Made by a program: the position numbers and the translations under genes
The notes under the pieces: model-generated
The model's input: only the letters and a program-made list of their open reading frames with translations
The model's database searches: none
Told to the model about the DNA's origin: nothing
Source of the DNA: Methyloceanibacter sp. wino2
GTDB lineage: Bacteria; Pseudomonadota; Alphaproteobacteria; Rhizobiales; Methyloligellaceae
Reading direction: 5' to 3'
DNA: 64,000 bases
Assembly (NCBI RefSeq): GCF_003071365.1
Contig: NZ_CP028960.1
Location: 1,240,001-1,304,000 of the forward strand
Part shown: positions 19,315 to 28,487 of the stretch, in pieces
Layout of the letters: each line of letters opens with the position of its first letter
Numbering within the stretch: position 1 is the first letter of the stretch

Positions 19315-19761
19315 CTATTTCTTGCTCTTCTTAGCCTTCTTCTTGGCCGCCTCCGCTTTGGCCTGCCGCTCCCCCCATTTCATGCCTTCGAGCTTCAGTC
19401 CGTCCGGATCGAGGAAGAACACGGCGTAGTAGTCGTCGTAGTACTCGTCCGCCGGGTCGACGATCCTCACGCCCTCCCGTTTCAGGAAGGCTTCGAGGTC
19501 GTCCACGTCCTTCCGGCTGCGCAGTTCGAAGGCGTAATGGTGAAAGCCGATATCGCCGATGCGATAGCCGCGCGCCCGTCCTTCGGCGTCCGCAGGGCCG
19601 ATCCAGTAGCGGGTCTTGCCGTTGGTCCACCCAATGGCGTCGGCGTATTCGTCCAGAACCTCGAAGCCGAGGAACTTGAAGAGCTTGTCGTAGAACGCCT
19701 TCGATTTGTCGAAGTCGCTCACCCTTATGACCAGATGATCGATACCCACGACGCGGACCAT
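19315..19761 (-). CDS. VOC (glyoxalase/bleomycin resistance) family protein
   Basis: 148 residues with one VOC beta-alpha-beta-beta-beta pair. The metal-ligand pattern is suggested by IDHLVIRVSDFDKSKAFYDKL (His at about residue 9), GFHHYAFEL (His at about 74) and DPDGLKLEGMKW (Glu at about 124). Possible activities are a lyase or dioxygenase, but the substrate cannot be inferred. The last 18 residues are Lys/Ala-rich (AKKKAKKSKK), unusual for the family. It is divergent from the AmpG-like gene and lies upstream of sitA on the same strand. Confidence 0.82.
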   Translation of the reverse strand: MVRVVGIDHLVIRVSDFDKSKAFYDKLFKFLGFEVLDEYADAIGWTNGKTRYWIGPADAEGRARGYRIGDIGFHHYAFELRSRKDVDDLEAFLKREGVRIVDPADEYYDDYYAVFFLDPDGLKLEGMKWGERQAKAEAAKKKAKKSKK

Positions 19762-19817
19762 TCTCGAGACTCCTTTGTCATGACGGCAGGGCGCCCGGCT
19801 GCTATGAGCTTAGAACG

Positions 19818-21163
<1,346 letters not shown>

Positions 21164-21167
<4 letters not shown>

Positions 21168-21388
21168 GCGACGGCGGGAGGCTTCTCTGGATTGTCGGCA
21201 TATTCGCCGCAGCGACCGTTGGCCTGCTCGCCGGGATCTGGATCGGCGGCGAGATCGAGTCGAGCGTCTATTGGGAGATCATCGCCGAGGCGAACCTTCC
21301 GGAAGAGTGCCTGCGGGAATTCGAAGCCGCCGCGAACAGGGTGGCCGAGACCTATCAAGGCCCCGGAACGAGGCCGGCGGCCGACTAG
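21164..21388 (+). CDS. Small single-helix membrane protein, unknown
   Basis: 74 residues, family not recognised. One hydrophobic helix (about 7-27, LLWIVGIFAAATVGLLAGIW) is followed by an acidic region containing a single Cys (EECLREFEAAANRVAE). Its ATG overlaps the stop of the AmpG-like permease by 4 nt, so it is almost certainly translated with it and may be an accessory subunit (inference). The stop lies 1 nt from the convergent recR stop. Confidence 0.65.
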
Positions 21389-21389
21389 C

Positions 21390-22001
21390 CTACCCGCCCA
21401 TCGCCTTGCGCGCCTTGACGGCGGCGGCGAGCGTGCCTTCGTCGAGATAGTCGAGTTCCCCGCCAATGGGGACGCCTTGGGCCAGGCGCGAGACGGAGAC
21501 GTTGCAGCCGGCTAGCTGGTCGGTGAGGTAGTGCGCCGTGGACTGTCCCTCGACCGTCGCGTTCAACGCCAGCAGAACTTCGGTGACTTCGTCCGCGCGT
21601 GCGCGCTCGATGAGCTTCGGGATATTGAGATCGTCGGGGCCGACACCGTCGAGTGGCGATAGCGTGCCGCCCAGCACGTGATAGCGCCCGTTTACGACCG
21701 CCGCCCGCTCGAGCGCCCACAGATCGCCCACCTCCTCCACAACGCAGATCAGCGAGGGATCGCGCGTCGCGTCCCGGCAGAGCGTGCACGGGCTTTGCGT
21801 ATCGATGTTGCCACATACCTCGCAGGTGAGAATCGTGTCGCGGGTCTCGGCAAGCGCCGCGGCCAGCGGGTCGAGCAACTGCTCTTTCTTCTTCACGAGA
21901 TGCAGAGCCGCGCGCCGGGCCGAGCGCGGCCCGAGCCCCGGCAGACGCGCCAGGAGCTGTATGAGCCGCTCGATTTCGGGACCTGCCGCCGCGCGCGCCA
22001 T
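21390..22001 (-). CDS. recR: Recombination protein RecR
   Basis: 203 residues. It acts with RecF/RecO in loading RecA at gapped DNA. An N-terminal helix-hairpin-helix ([23 protein letters not shown]) is followed by a C4 zinc finger ([16 protein letters not shown], about 57-72) and a Toprim domain ([12 protein letters not shown] and the [17 protein letters not shown] region). The usual Hyphomicrobiales context is dnaX-ybaB-recR. Here a peroxiredoxin gene and a terminator separate it from ybaB, so it probably needs its own promoter in 22002-22080. Confidence 0.95.
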   Translation of the reverse strand: MARAAAGPEIERLIQLLARLPGLGPRSARRAALHLVKKKEQLLDPLAAALAETRDTILTCEVCGNIDTQSPCTLCRDATRDPSLICVVEEVGDLWALERAAVVNGRYHVLGGTLSPLDGVGPDDLNIPKLIERARADEVTEVLLALNATVEGQSTAHYLTDQLAGCNVSVSRLAQGVPIGGELDYLDEGTLAAAVKARKAMGG

Positions 22002-22082
22002 GGACCGCTTCCTCTTCTAGACTTCTGGAGCCGCTGAGCCCCGTACACCGGGAATCGGTTTGGCAAAAGGCATCGCCCAGCC

Positions 22083-22124
22083 AAAAACGCCGACGGCACG
22101 GCCCAGCTTAGCTGAGTCGTGCCG
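22083..22124 (-). terminator. Intrinsic terminator of the peroxiredoxin gene
   Basis: On the minus strand CGGCACG (22124-22118) pairs with CGTGCCG (22100-22094), with an inner CAGCT/AGCTG extension. It is followed by a short GC stretch and TTTTT (22087-22083). It lies 40 nt past the peroxiredoxin stop and before recR. Confidence 0.7.
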
Positions 22125-22163
22125 CCGATCCAGATCGTAGAGTGGAGTGAACGAGCGCGCGGG

Positions 22164-22712
22164 TTACGCGGCCTTCTCGATATCCTTGTCCTGGAGATAC
22201 TGCAGGAGGGTCTCCGGCGCGCTGACGCCATAGGGGTCCTCCGCGTGATTGTCGCAAAGGCCCGGCTCCTCGAACCAAGCCTCGATCACGCCGTCGCTCA
22301 CGATGGCGGCATAGCGCCACGAGCGCATGCCGAAGCCGAGATTATCTTTCTCGACGAGCATGCCCATCTTGCGCGTGAACTCGCCGGACCCATCCGGGAT
22401 GACCTTCACATGCTTCAGGTCCTGGTCCTTCGCCCATTTGTTCATGACGAAGCTGTCGTTCACCGACAGGCAGTAGATGTCGTCGATGCCGAGATCCTTG
22501 AACTTCTCGTAGGAGCCCTCAAAACCCGGGAGCTGATAGGTCGAGCAGGTCGGTGTGAACGCGCCTGGCAGCGAGAACAGAATCACGCGCTTGCCCTTGA
22601 AGTAATCGTCGGTGGTCTGGTCCTGCCAACGGTAGGGATTCGGCCCGCCGACGGATTCGTCGCGGACGCGCGTGCGAAAGGTGACCTCGGGGAGTCTATG
22701 TCCGGTCTTCAT
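22164..22712 (-). CDS. Peroxiredoxin (Prx5/AhpE-like, redoxin domain)
   Basis: 182 residues. It is a thiol peroxidase reducing H2O2 or organic peroxides. The peroxidatic cysteine is Cys56 in LPGAFTPTCSTYQLP, the Prx5-group signature. Other cysteines in DIYCLSVND and EPGLCDNH could be resolving residues. The segment FGMRSWRYAAIVSDGVIE is also family-typical. ATG 22712 is chosen because AAGGACC lies 5 nt upstream; a start at 22727 lacks one. The gene stands inside the normally contiguous dnaX-ybaB-recR cluster, with its own terminator downstream and a possible TATGAT -10 at 22861-22866. Confidence 0.92.
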   Translation of the reverse strand: MKTGHRLPEVTFRTRVRDESVGGPNPYRWQDQTTDDYFKGKRVILFSLPGAFTPTCSTYQLPGFEGSYEKFKDLGIDDIYCLSVNDSFVMNKWAKDQDLKHVKVIPDGSGEFTRKMGMLVEKDNLGFGMRSWRYAAIVSDGVIEAWFEEPGLCDNHAEDPYGVSAPETLLQYLQDKDIEKAA

Positions 22713-22966
22713 TTTTGGTCCTTGCAATGTTTTGCGAAGCTGATGTTTGAACGTCCCGTCCGCCGGTGTGACTTTCGATGCGACTCGCGCGCACGCCGAG
22801 GAAACGCGCGTTCGTCCGCCACCTCGACGGATGCGATCCGTTCAAAGCCGGGATGAAAGAATCATACACGAGGCAGTGCGCCGCAACATGGTGACGTTGC
22901 GACGCAGCAATGCGACAAATCGTGCCGCCGGCACGCGTCTTCGCAGTCTTCGTGTGTTGACGAGGG

Positions 22967-23286
22967 CTAGAAGAGTTTGAAGCCGGGGGAATCGGCAAGC
23001 CGCCTGTCAGCGAGGCCATCTTTTCCTTCATGGCCTCCTCGACTTTCAGCTTCGCATCCGCATGGGCGGTGATGATCAGGTCTTCGAGGATTTCCGTCTC
23101 CTCCGGTTTCAGCATCGACGGGTCGATGGCGACAGCCTTCATCTCGCCTTTGCCGTTCAACGTGACGGTCACCATGCCGGCGCCGGCGCGGCCTTCACAG
23201 GTCAGGGACTCCATCTCGGTCTGCATATCCTGCATCTTGCCCTGGAGCTGCTGCGCCTGCTTCATCATGTCCATGAAGTTCTTCAT
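22967..23286 (-). CDS. ybaB: YbaB/EbfC nucleoid-associated protein, frameshifted near the C-terminus
   Basis: YbaB-family proteins are small dimeric DNA-binding proteins. The first 100 residues (MKNFMDMMKQAQQLQGKMQ, then LNGKGEMKAVAIDPSMLKPEE, then TGGLPIPP) are normal. As written, the frame then changes to ASNSSSPRQ and stays open to 22696, adding about 90 unrelated residues and overlapping the peroxiredoxin start. One more C/G in the run at 22983-22989 would give PPGFKLF and a TAG at 22967-22969, the usual 106-residue length. The coordinates given assume this. dnaX is 54 nt upstream on the same strand. Confidence 0.85.
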
Positions 23287-23340
23287 CGCGGTCCTTGTCT
23301 GTCGCGTTGCGTGGTCATTTTGGTTTCGGCGCTTCGCGCT

Positions 23341-25188
23341 CTAACTTGTCCCGCCCCTGGTGAAGACATCGTCGTCTTCGACGTCGTCCGTCTCGTCGAA
23401 ACCTGCGCGCTCTTGCGGCGCGTTGCGAACCTCTTTGATCTTTGCGCCGGGAAAATACCGGAACACTTCCTGAACGGCAGGATGGGCATGAAGCGCCTCG
23501 ATCTCACGGGCTTCGGCGGCACGGCGCTGAACCCCCAGCGGCTCCTCGCCTTCCTGCTCGCTGGTGGACACGATCCAGACTTGGCCGGTCCACGCCTTGA
23601 GCTTGCGCATCAGCTCTTGCAGCAGATCCGGCGCCGCGAGCGGTAGCGGGTTGAGGGCAATGTCCCCGGGCTTGAAACGGACCAGGCGCACCTGTTCCAG
23701 CAAAGCGTTCTTCAGTTTCAAGTCGCGCTTCGTCTCGGCAAGAGCCACGACATCCTCGAAACTCTGCGGCATGGGCGATGCCGGTGCCGGCTCCGAAACA
23801 GGTTCTTCCTCGAAATCCGGCGGCGCGGGATTTTCCGACTCAAACACCGAGGGTTCTTCGGGCGCCTCTCCAGCGGTAGCAGGCGCCTCTTGCGCGGCCA
23901 CAGGCGCCATTTGCGCAGTGGCAGGAGTCTTGGCCGAGGAGGCGTCCGCGGACGGCGCATCGGCGGACGCAGGTGTTCTCGTCTCGCCCGTCTCGGGCCT
24001 GGTCTGACGGGCGGCATCGCCCGGCGGCGGCAAGTCGACCACATAGGCGAGCCGCACCAGCACCATGTCGGCCGCCGCAAGCGGCCGTGGGCTGCTGCGG
24101 ACTTCGTCATGGCCCTTGAGCAGCATCTGCCAGGCGCGCGCGAGCACGGGCATGGAGAGCCGCTTGGCGAGATCTTCGATGCGGCCGCGTTCCACTTCGC
24201 CGGCGGCGGGATCGATACCTTGCGGACCCGCGGCTTTGGCAACCGTGACCGCGTGCACCGCGTCGGCGAGATCGGTGATGACTTGGCCTGGTTCCGCGCC
24301 ATCGCGGTTGAGCTGTTCAAGAGCCTTAAGGGCACCGCCCGCATCGCCCTTGAGTACCGTTTCGAGCAAATCGAAGATGCGCCCCCGGTCCGCGAGCCCA
24401 AGAAGCTCCCGGATGGTGTCAGGCTCGATGCGGCCAGAGCCGAAAGCGATGGCCCGGTCGAGAATGGAGAGGGCATCGCGCACCGACCCCTCGCCGGCCC
24501 GGGCGATCAGCGCAAGCGCCGCGGGCTCCGCCTCGGTGCCTTCCTCCTTGGCGATGTGCGCAAGATGGGCGGACATGGTCTCCACATCGATGCGCTTCAG
24601 GTCGAAGCGCTGGCAGCGCGACAGCACCGTGACCGGCACCTTACGAATCTCTGTGGTGGCGAAGATGAACTTCACATGCTCGGGCGGCTCTTCGAGCGTC
24701 TTCAAGAGGCCATTGAAGGCCTGCTTGGACAGCATGTGCACCTCGTCGACGATATAGACTTTGTATCGTGCCGAGTTCGGCTTGTAGTGCGCGCTGTCGA
24801 TCAGATCGCGGATGTCATCGATACCGGTATGGGAGGCCGCATCCATTTCGATCACATCGAGGTGGCGGCCTTCCAGGATGGCGCGGCAATGGACGCCTTC
24901 CGCTTCGATATCGATCGTGGCGCCTTCGCCGTTCGGCCCCTCGTAGTTGAGCGCCCGCGCCACCAGCCGCGCCGTGGTCGTCTTGCCGACGCCGCGCACG
25001 CCCGTGAGCATATAGGCCTGGGCAATGCGGCCCGACGCAAAGGCATTGCGCAAGGTGCGGACCATCGGCTCCTGGCCGATCAGCTCCGCGAAAATTTTCG
25101 GCCGGTATTTGCGCGCCAGTGCCGCATGACTTGCCGCCGCACTCGGGGCCGCATCCTTGGTCGGGTTTTGGGCGTTGTCTTCGGACAT
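23341..25188 (-). CDS. dnaX: DNA polymerase III subunit gamma/tau
   Basis: 615 residues. It is the clamp-loader ATPase of the replicative polymerase. Walker A is GVRGVGKTT (about 62-70), Walker B YIVDEVHML, sensor FATTEIRKVPVTVLSRCQRF with the SRC arginine-finger motif. Of the zinc-module cysteines only one (GVHCRAIL) remains, as is usual in Hyphomicrobiales. A Pro/Ala/Glu-rich linker (about 400-490) precedes the tau C-terminal domain. The start may instead be GTG 25206; neither start has a clear ribosome site. No slippery heptamer for a gamma frameshift was noticed. It lies downstream of the SRP RNA gene. Confidence 0.94.
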   Translation of the reverse strand: MSEDNAQNPTKDAAPSAAASHAALARKYRPKIFAELIGQEPMVRTLRNAFASGRIAQAYMLTGVRGVGKTTTARLVARALNYEGPNGEGATIDIEAEGVHCRAILEGRHLDVIEMDAASHTGIDDIRDLIDSAHYKPNSARYKVYIVDEVHMLSKQAFNGLLKTLEEPPEHVKFIFATTEIRKVPVTVLSRCQRFDLKRIDVETMSAHLAHIAKEEGTEAEPAALALIARAGEGSVRDALSILDRAIAFGSGRIEPDTIRELLGLADRGRIFDLLETVLKGDAGGALKALEQLNRDGAEPGQVITDLADAVHAVTVAKAAGPQGIDPAAGEVERGRIEDLAKRLSMPVLARAWQMLLKGHDEVRSSPRPLAAADMVLVRLAYVVDLPPPGDAARQTRPETGETRTPASADAPSADASSAKTPATAQMAPVAAQEAPATAGEAPEEPSVFESENPAPPDFEEEPVSEPAPASPMPQSFEDVVALAETKRDLKLKNALLEQVRLVRFKPGDIALNPLPLAAPDLLQELMRKLKAWTGQVWIVSTSEQEGEEPLGVQRRAAEAREIEALHAHPAVQEVFRYFPGAKIKEVRNAPQERAGFDETDDVEDDDVFTRGGTS

Positions 25189-25293
25189 CGAGAAAGGAGC
25201 GCTCACGCCATGGCTTCAATCAGGGCCGGTTCTTGAACCCTTCGGGTGCAAGACGGCGGCACCCGCGGAGTTTACTCGACGCACGGGAAAGGT

Positions 25294-25389
25294 GGGAGGC
25301 TGGACAATCAACCCGCGAAACGCTCGTTAGGGCTGCTTCCTTCCGGACCTGACCCGGTTGGCGAGGCACGCGCCTGCCGCCAACCTCCC
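25294..25389 (-). ncRNA. ffs: Signal recognition particle RNA, small bacterial type (4.5S)
   Basis: On the minus strand the conserved SRP domain reads GGGTCAGGTCCGGAAGGAAG followed by CAGCCCTAACG (within 25325-25356). It contains the GGTC, GGAA tetraloop and AGCAGCCC elements of helix 8. The ends are drawn from the closing stem GGGAGG (25389-25384) with CCTCCC (25299-25294), so about 96 nt; a few bases either way are possible. TATAGT at 25401-25396 is a plausible -10, and TTGCCA at 25426-25421 a weak -35. Location directly upstream of dnaX is usual in alphaproteobacteria. Confidence 0.93.
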
Positions 25390-25502
25390 TGGAGCACTAT
25401 ATCGGGGAAGCGGGGCCCCGTGGCAACCGTGAGCGCCACTAATCTTCGCGATGCGCCGATTCCAGTGGGTTTTGGACGACGTGCGCAGCCGGCGACGCCG
25501 GA

Positions 25503-26567
25503 TCAGGGCGCCAGAAACTTGAACGGCTTCGCGTCCTCGAAACTGCCGGAGACCTCACCTGCAAGGATCGGGAAGCTGGTCAGTTCCAGTTTCTTGGGCG
25601 CGGCTCCTTCCGACAGATCGAGCTTATCGAGGTCGACCCAGAACAGTCCGGGATTGAACACCGAGTCGTAATAGTAGCGCTTGGTGCCTTGGTCGGCGTA
25701 GGTCCGCCACTGGGTTGTCGCGATATTCGGTTTGGCCGGATCCTTGACGCCGACAGGAACACTGACCGCGCGCATCATCGAGGCGACGCTTGCGACCGCA
25801 GTCCGCTTGTCCTCGAATTTCGGCGACGCGCTCAAATAATAGCTCGCGCGCACGAAACGGTCCGCCGCGCGGTTCGTGCCGGGCAGGAACGTGCTGCCGC
25901 CGATCCCCGTCCAATAGGTGTCGATGGCTAGCTGCTGATCGTAAGGCGGCGAATTGGTCATTACCTTCGTTTCCGGCCCATGATGAATGACGAGCTTGCC
26001 GTCGAGATACTCGAAGATGGCGGAATCGCCTGACGGGTCGGACAATGCCACATGGCCCGTCGCCGCCTTGCCGTTCGGGAGGTTGGGCGCCACGACCGTG
26101 AAGGGGTTGTCCTTCAAGGCGTCGACGGCTTCCGACACCGTCGCGAAACTGTCGAGGACGTATTGCAGCCAGCCGCCGACGGACATCTTGGGTTTGCCCG
26201 CGTCGGCCGGACCGTAGTCGGACTCGGCCAGATAGAGGACGTTGCCGACGAGGCCGGCCTCGTTAATCCCGTCGACCGTGGCCACATCGTAGATCGTGGC
26301 GATGACCGAACCGTATTTCGAGGTCCAGGTGACCGAGCCTTCGCCCACGCCACCGTTGCGCTCCATGCCCTTCGGAAAGGCCCAGAGGTTCGTCTGCGTG
26401 TTGTCGGCCCAGTCCATATTGCGGCCGACGATGTAGTCCTGGCTTCCCGTCTCGTAGAGAATGCGGGTGCAGGCATCACTGACGGAGGCCGAGCCAGCCA
26501 CGGCCAAGCCTGCCAGCGCCACTCCCAGAGCCGGAGTCCATGCTTTCGATTGGGGTTTCTTGCTCAT
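25503..26567 (-). CDS. Secreted linear amide C-N hydrolase (choloylglycine hydrolase / penicillin V acylase family)
   Basis: 354 residues. It is an Ntn-hydrolase that cleaves linear amides such as penicillin V, bile-salt conjugates or N-acyl-homoserine lactones; the substrate here is unknown. A signal peptide (about 1-32) ends so that Cys33 of CTRILYETG becomes the N-terminal nucleophile. GRNMDWADN supplies the conserved Arg and Asp, and the Asn in the NEAGL and SPPYDQQL regions fits the family. ATG 26567 has GGAGAT upstream. The enzyme should act in the periplasm, as in other Gram-negative members. It is flanked by the SRP RNA gene and pheA, with no obvious operon. Confidence 0.88.
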   Translation of the reverse strand: MSKKPQSKAWTPALGVALAGLAVAGSASVSDACTRILYETGSQDYIVGRNMDWADNTQTNLWAFPKGMERNGGVGEGSVTWTSKYGSVIATIYDVATVDGINEAGLVGNVLYLAESDYGPADAGKPKMSVGGWLQYVLDSFATVSEAVDALKDNPFTVVAPNLPNGKAATGHVALSDPSGDSAIFEYLDGKLVIHHGPETKVMTNSPPYDQQLAIDTYWTGIGGSTFLPGTNRAADRFVRASYYLSASPKFEDKRTAVASVASMMRAVSVPVGVKDPAKPNIATTQWRTYADQGTKRYYYDSVFNPGLFWVDLDKLDLSEGAAPKKLELTSFPILAGEVSGSFEDAKPFKFLAP

Positions 26568-26684
26568 CTGACATCTCCTCCTGCCGACTCGGCTTACCGA
26601 TACTAAAAGAACCACAGAATCATTGGGTTCCGTCTCTAGCGCCGTTTTGTGGCACCAAGCTGTCGAGACGAGACTCGTGCGCGC

Positions 26685-27560
26685 CTACGCCTTCAGCGTG
26701 CTTCGGAACGGGCTCGCCGGATAGGTCCCGAGCAACGTGATCTCGCTCGTGTAGAAGTCGAGTTCCTCCATGGCGAGCTGCACGGGCCGCGAGTCGGGAT
26801 GACCTTCGATGTCGGCATAGAACATGGTCGCGTTGAACGAGCCTTCGAGCTGGTAGGATTCCAGCTTGGTCATGTTCACCCCGTTCGTGGCGAAGCCGCC
26901 GAGCGCCTTGTAGAGCGCCGCGGGCACGTTGCGCACGCGGAACACGAAGGTCGTGAGGACCGGCCCGTCATCGGCCTTCGTCTTCACGGGCTTGGCGGAC
27001 AGCACCACGAACCGCGTCGTATTGTGGGCCGCGTCCTCGACATCTTTCTTCGCGACGCGCAGCCCATAGATCTCGGCGGCGAGCTTGGAGGCGATCGCCG
27101 CCTGGGTCGGATCGGCGGCCTCGCTCACATGGCGCGCGGCCCCGGCCGTATCGGCCTCGGTCACCGGCGTGAGCTGCAACTCGGCGATGATCTTCCGGCA
27201 CTGGCCCAGCGCCATGATGTGGCTGTGGACGGATTTGAGATCGGCAAGCTTGGCACCCGGCAGCATGAGCAATTGATGCCGGATGCGCTCGAAATGCTCG
27301 CCGATGATGAAGAGACCCGAATGGGGCAACAGATGATGGATATCGGCCACGCGCCCCGCCACCGAGTTCTCGATGGGAATCATGGCGAGCTTCGCAGCAC
27401 CGGTTTTGACGGCGGCCAGCGCGTCCTCGAAGGTCGCACACGGCAACGCTTCCATATCCGGATAGGCGTCGTTGGCCGCGAGGTGCGAGTTCGCACCAGG
27501 CTCCCCTTGGAAGGCGATTCGATTTGCGCGCTTCGTAGCCATCGCAGTCTTGGGCTTCAT
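26685..27560 (-). CDS. pheA: Prephenate dehydratase
   Basis: 291 residues. It converts prephenate to phenylpyruvate in phenylalanine synthesis. The periplasmic-binding-like catalytic domain (about 12-190) has IAFQGEPGANSHLAA, MIPIENSVAGRVADIHHLL and the catalytic HNTTRFVVLS (TRF motif). A C-terminal ACT domain (about 203-285) has the allosteric GALYKALGGFA-like and NMTKLESYQ (ESRP-like) motifs, so feedback inhibition by phenylalanine is likely. It lacks a chorismate mutase domain. kdsB lies 31 nt upstream on the same strand. Confidence 0.95.
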   Translation of the reverse strand: MKPKTAMATKRANRIAFQGEPGANSHLAANDAYPDMEALPCATFEDALAAVKTGAAKLAMIPIENSVAGRVADIHHLLPHSGLFIIGEHFERIRHQLLMLPGAKLADLKSVHSHIMALGQCRKIIAELQLTPVTEADTAGAARHVSEAADPTQAAIASKLAAEIYGLRVAKKDVEDAAHNTTRFVVLSAKPVKTKADDGPVLTTFVFRVRNVPAALYKALGGFATNGVNMTKLESYQLEGSFNATMFYADIEGHPDSRPVQLAMEELDFYTSEITLLGTYPASPFRSTLKA

Positions 27561-27591
27561 CGTCGGTTAGGCAGGCGGGGATCGGAAATTC

Positions 27592-28329
27592 TTACGCGGT
27601 TTCAAGAATTTCGCGGGCCCGCGTGAGGTCGGCCGGAGTATCGACACCGAGCGGAACCGTGTCAACGAGACCGACATGGATGCGCATGCCAGACTCGAGC
27701 GCCCGGAGCTGTTCGAGTTTCTCGCGCATTTCGAGCGGCGAGGGGCGCAAACCGACGAACTGTTCCAGCGCGGCGCGGCGATAGGCGTAGAGCCCGATGT
27801 GGTGGTAGAGCGGCCCGTCTCCGTGCGGTGCCGTGGCGCGTGTGAAGTAGAGGGCATTGAGAATGCCGCCGCGCGACAAGGGCGACCCCACCACCTTGAC
27901 CACATTCGGATTGCTGCGCTCCTCCTCGCGGACGATCTCCGCCGCGATCGTGCCGATATCCGCTTCGCCCTCCTCGAGCGCCTCGACGCATTTGCCGATC
28001 AACGCAGGATCGAGCGTGGGCAGGTCCCCTTGCAGGTTGACCACCACGTCGAATTCCCGCTCGGGGTCCGCTGACGCCAGCGCTTCGAAGATCCGGTCGG
28101 ACCCGCTTGCATGGTCCGCGCGCGTGAGAACCGCCTCGCCACCTGCGCGCGCAACGGCGTCCTGCACCTCCTGAGAATCAGTCGCCACCAGCACGGGGCC
28201 GCATTCCGCCTCGATAGCCCGGCGCCAGACGTGAACGATCATGGGCTCGCCCGCGATCTCGGCCAGCGGCTTGTCCGGCAGGCGGGTCGCGGCGCGCCTC
28301 GCAGGAATGACGACTATCGATTTTGTCAT
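27592..28329 (-). CDS. kdsB: 3-deoxy-manno-octulosonate cytidylyltransferase
   Basis: 245 residues. It activates Kdo with CTP to CMP-Kdo for the LPS inner core. The N-terminal nucleotide-binding loop [20 protein letters not shown], the [15 protein letters not shown] segment and [10 protein letters not shown] are hallmarks. Full length. The order cycM-like gene (divergent), kdsB, pheA is a recurring Hyphomicrobiales arrangement and supports the reading of all three genes. Confidence 0.96.
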   Translation of the reverse strand: MTKSIVVIPARRAATRLPDKPLAEIAGEPMIVHVWRRAIEAECGPVLVATDSQEVQDAVARAGGEAVLTRADHASGSDRIFEALASADPEREFDVVVNLQGDLPTLDPALIGKCVEALEEGEADIGTIAAEIVREEERSNPNVVKVVGSPLSRGGILNALYFTRATAPHGDGPLYHHIGLYAYRRAALEQFVGLRPSPLEMREKLEQLRALESGMRIHVGLVDTVPLGVDTPADLTRAREILETA

Positions 28330-28487
28330 TTTTTCCCGTTTGTTAGCGTTCGAATGCCAAATGGGCTGACCTTGCCAGCTGTGCTGATTCTCTCAGTTGC
28401 AACCGCCGTCGGCCCCTTATAGTGTCAGCCAGCGTCGCAAGAGCTATTCTGAAGTAGCCTTTGTTTCCTGCCGGGGGGATATCCAAC

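Noticed and set aside
24750-24950. Loss of zinc-finger cysteines in DnaX as a novelty
   Set aside because: Three missing cysteines are normal in Hyphomicrobiales DnaX proteins, so this is a lineage marker rather than a defect.
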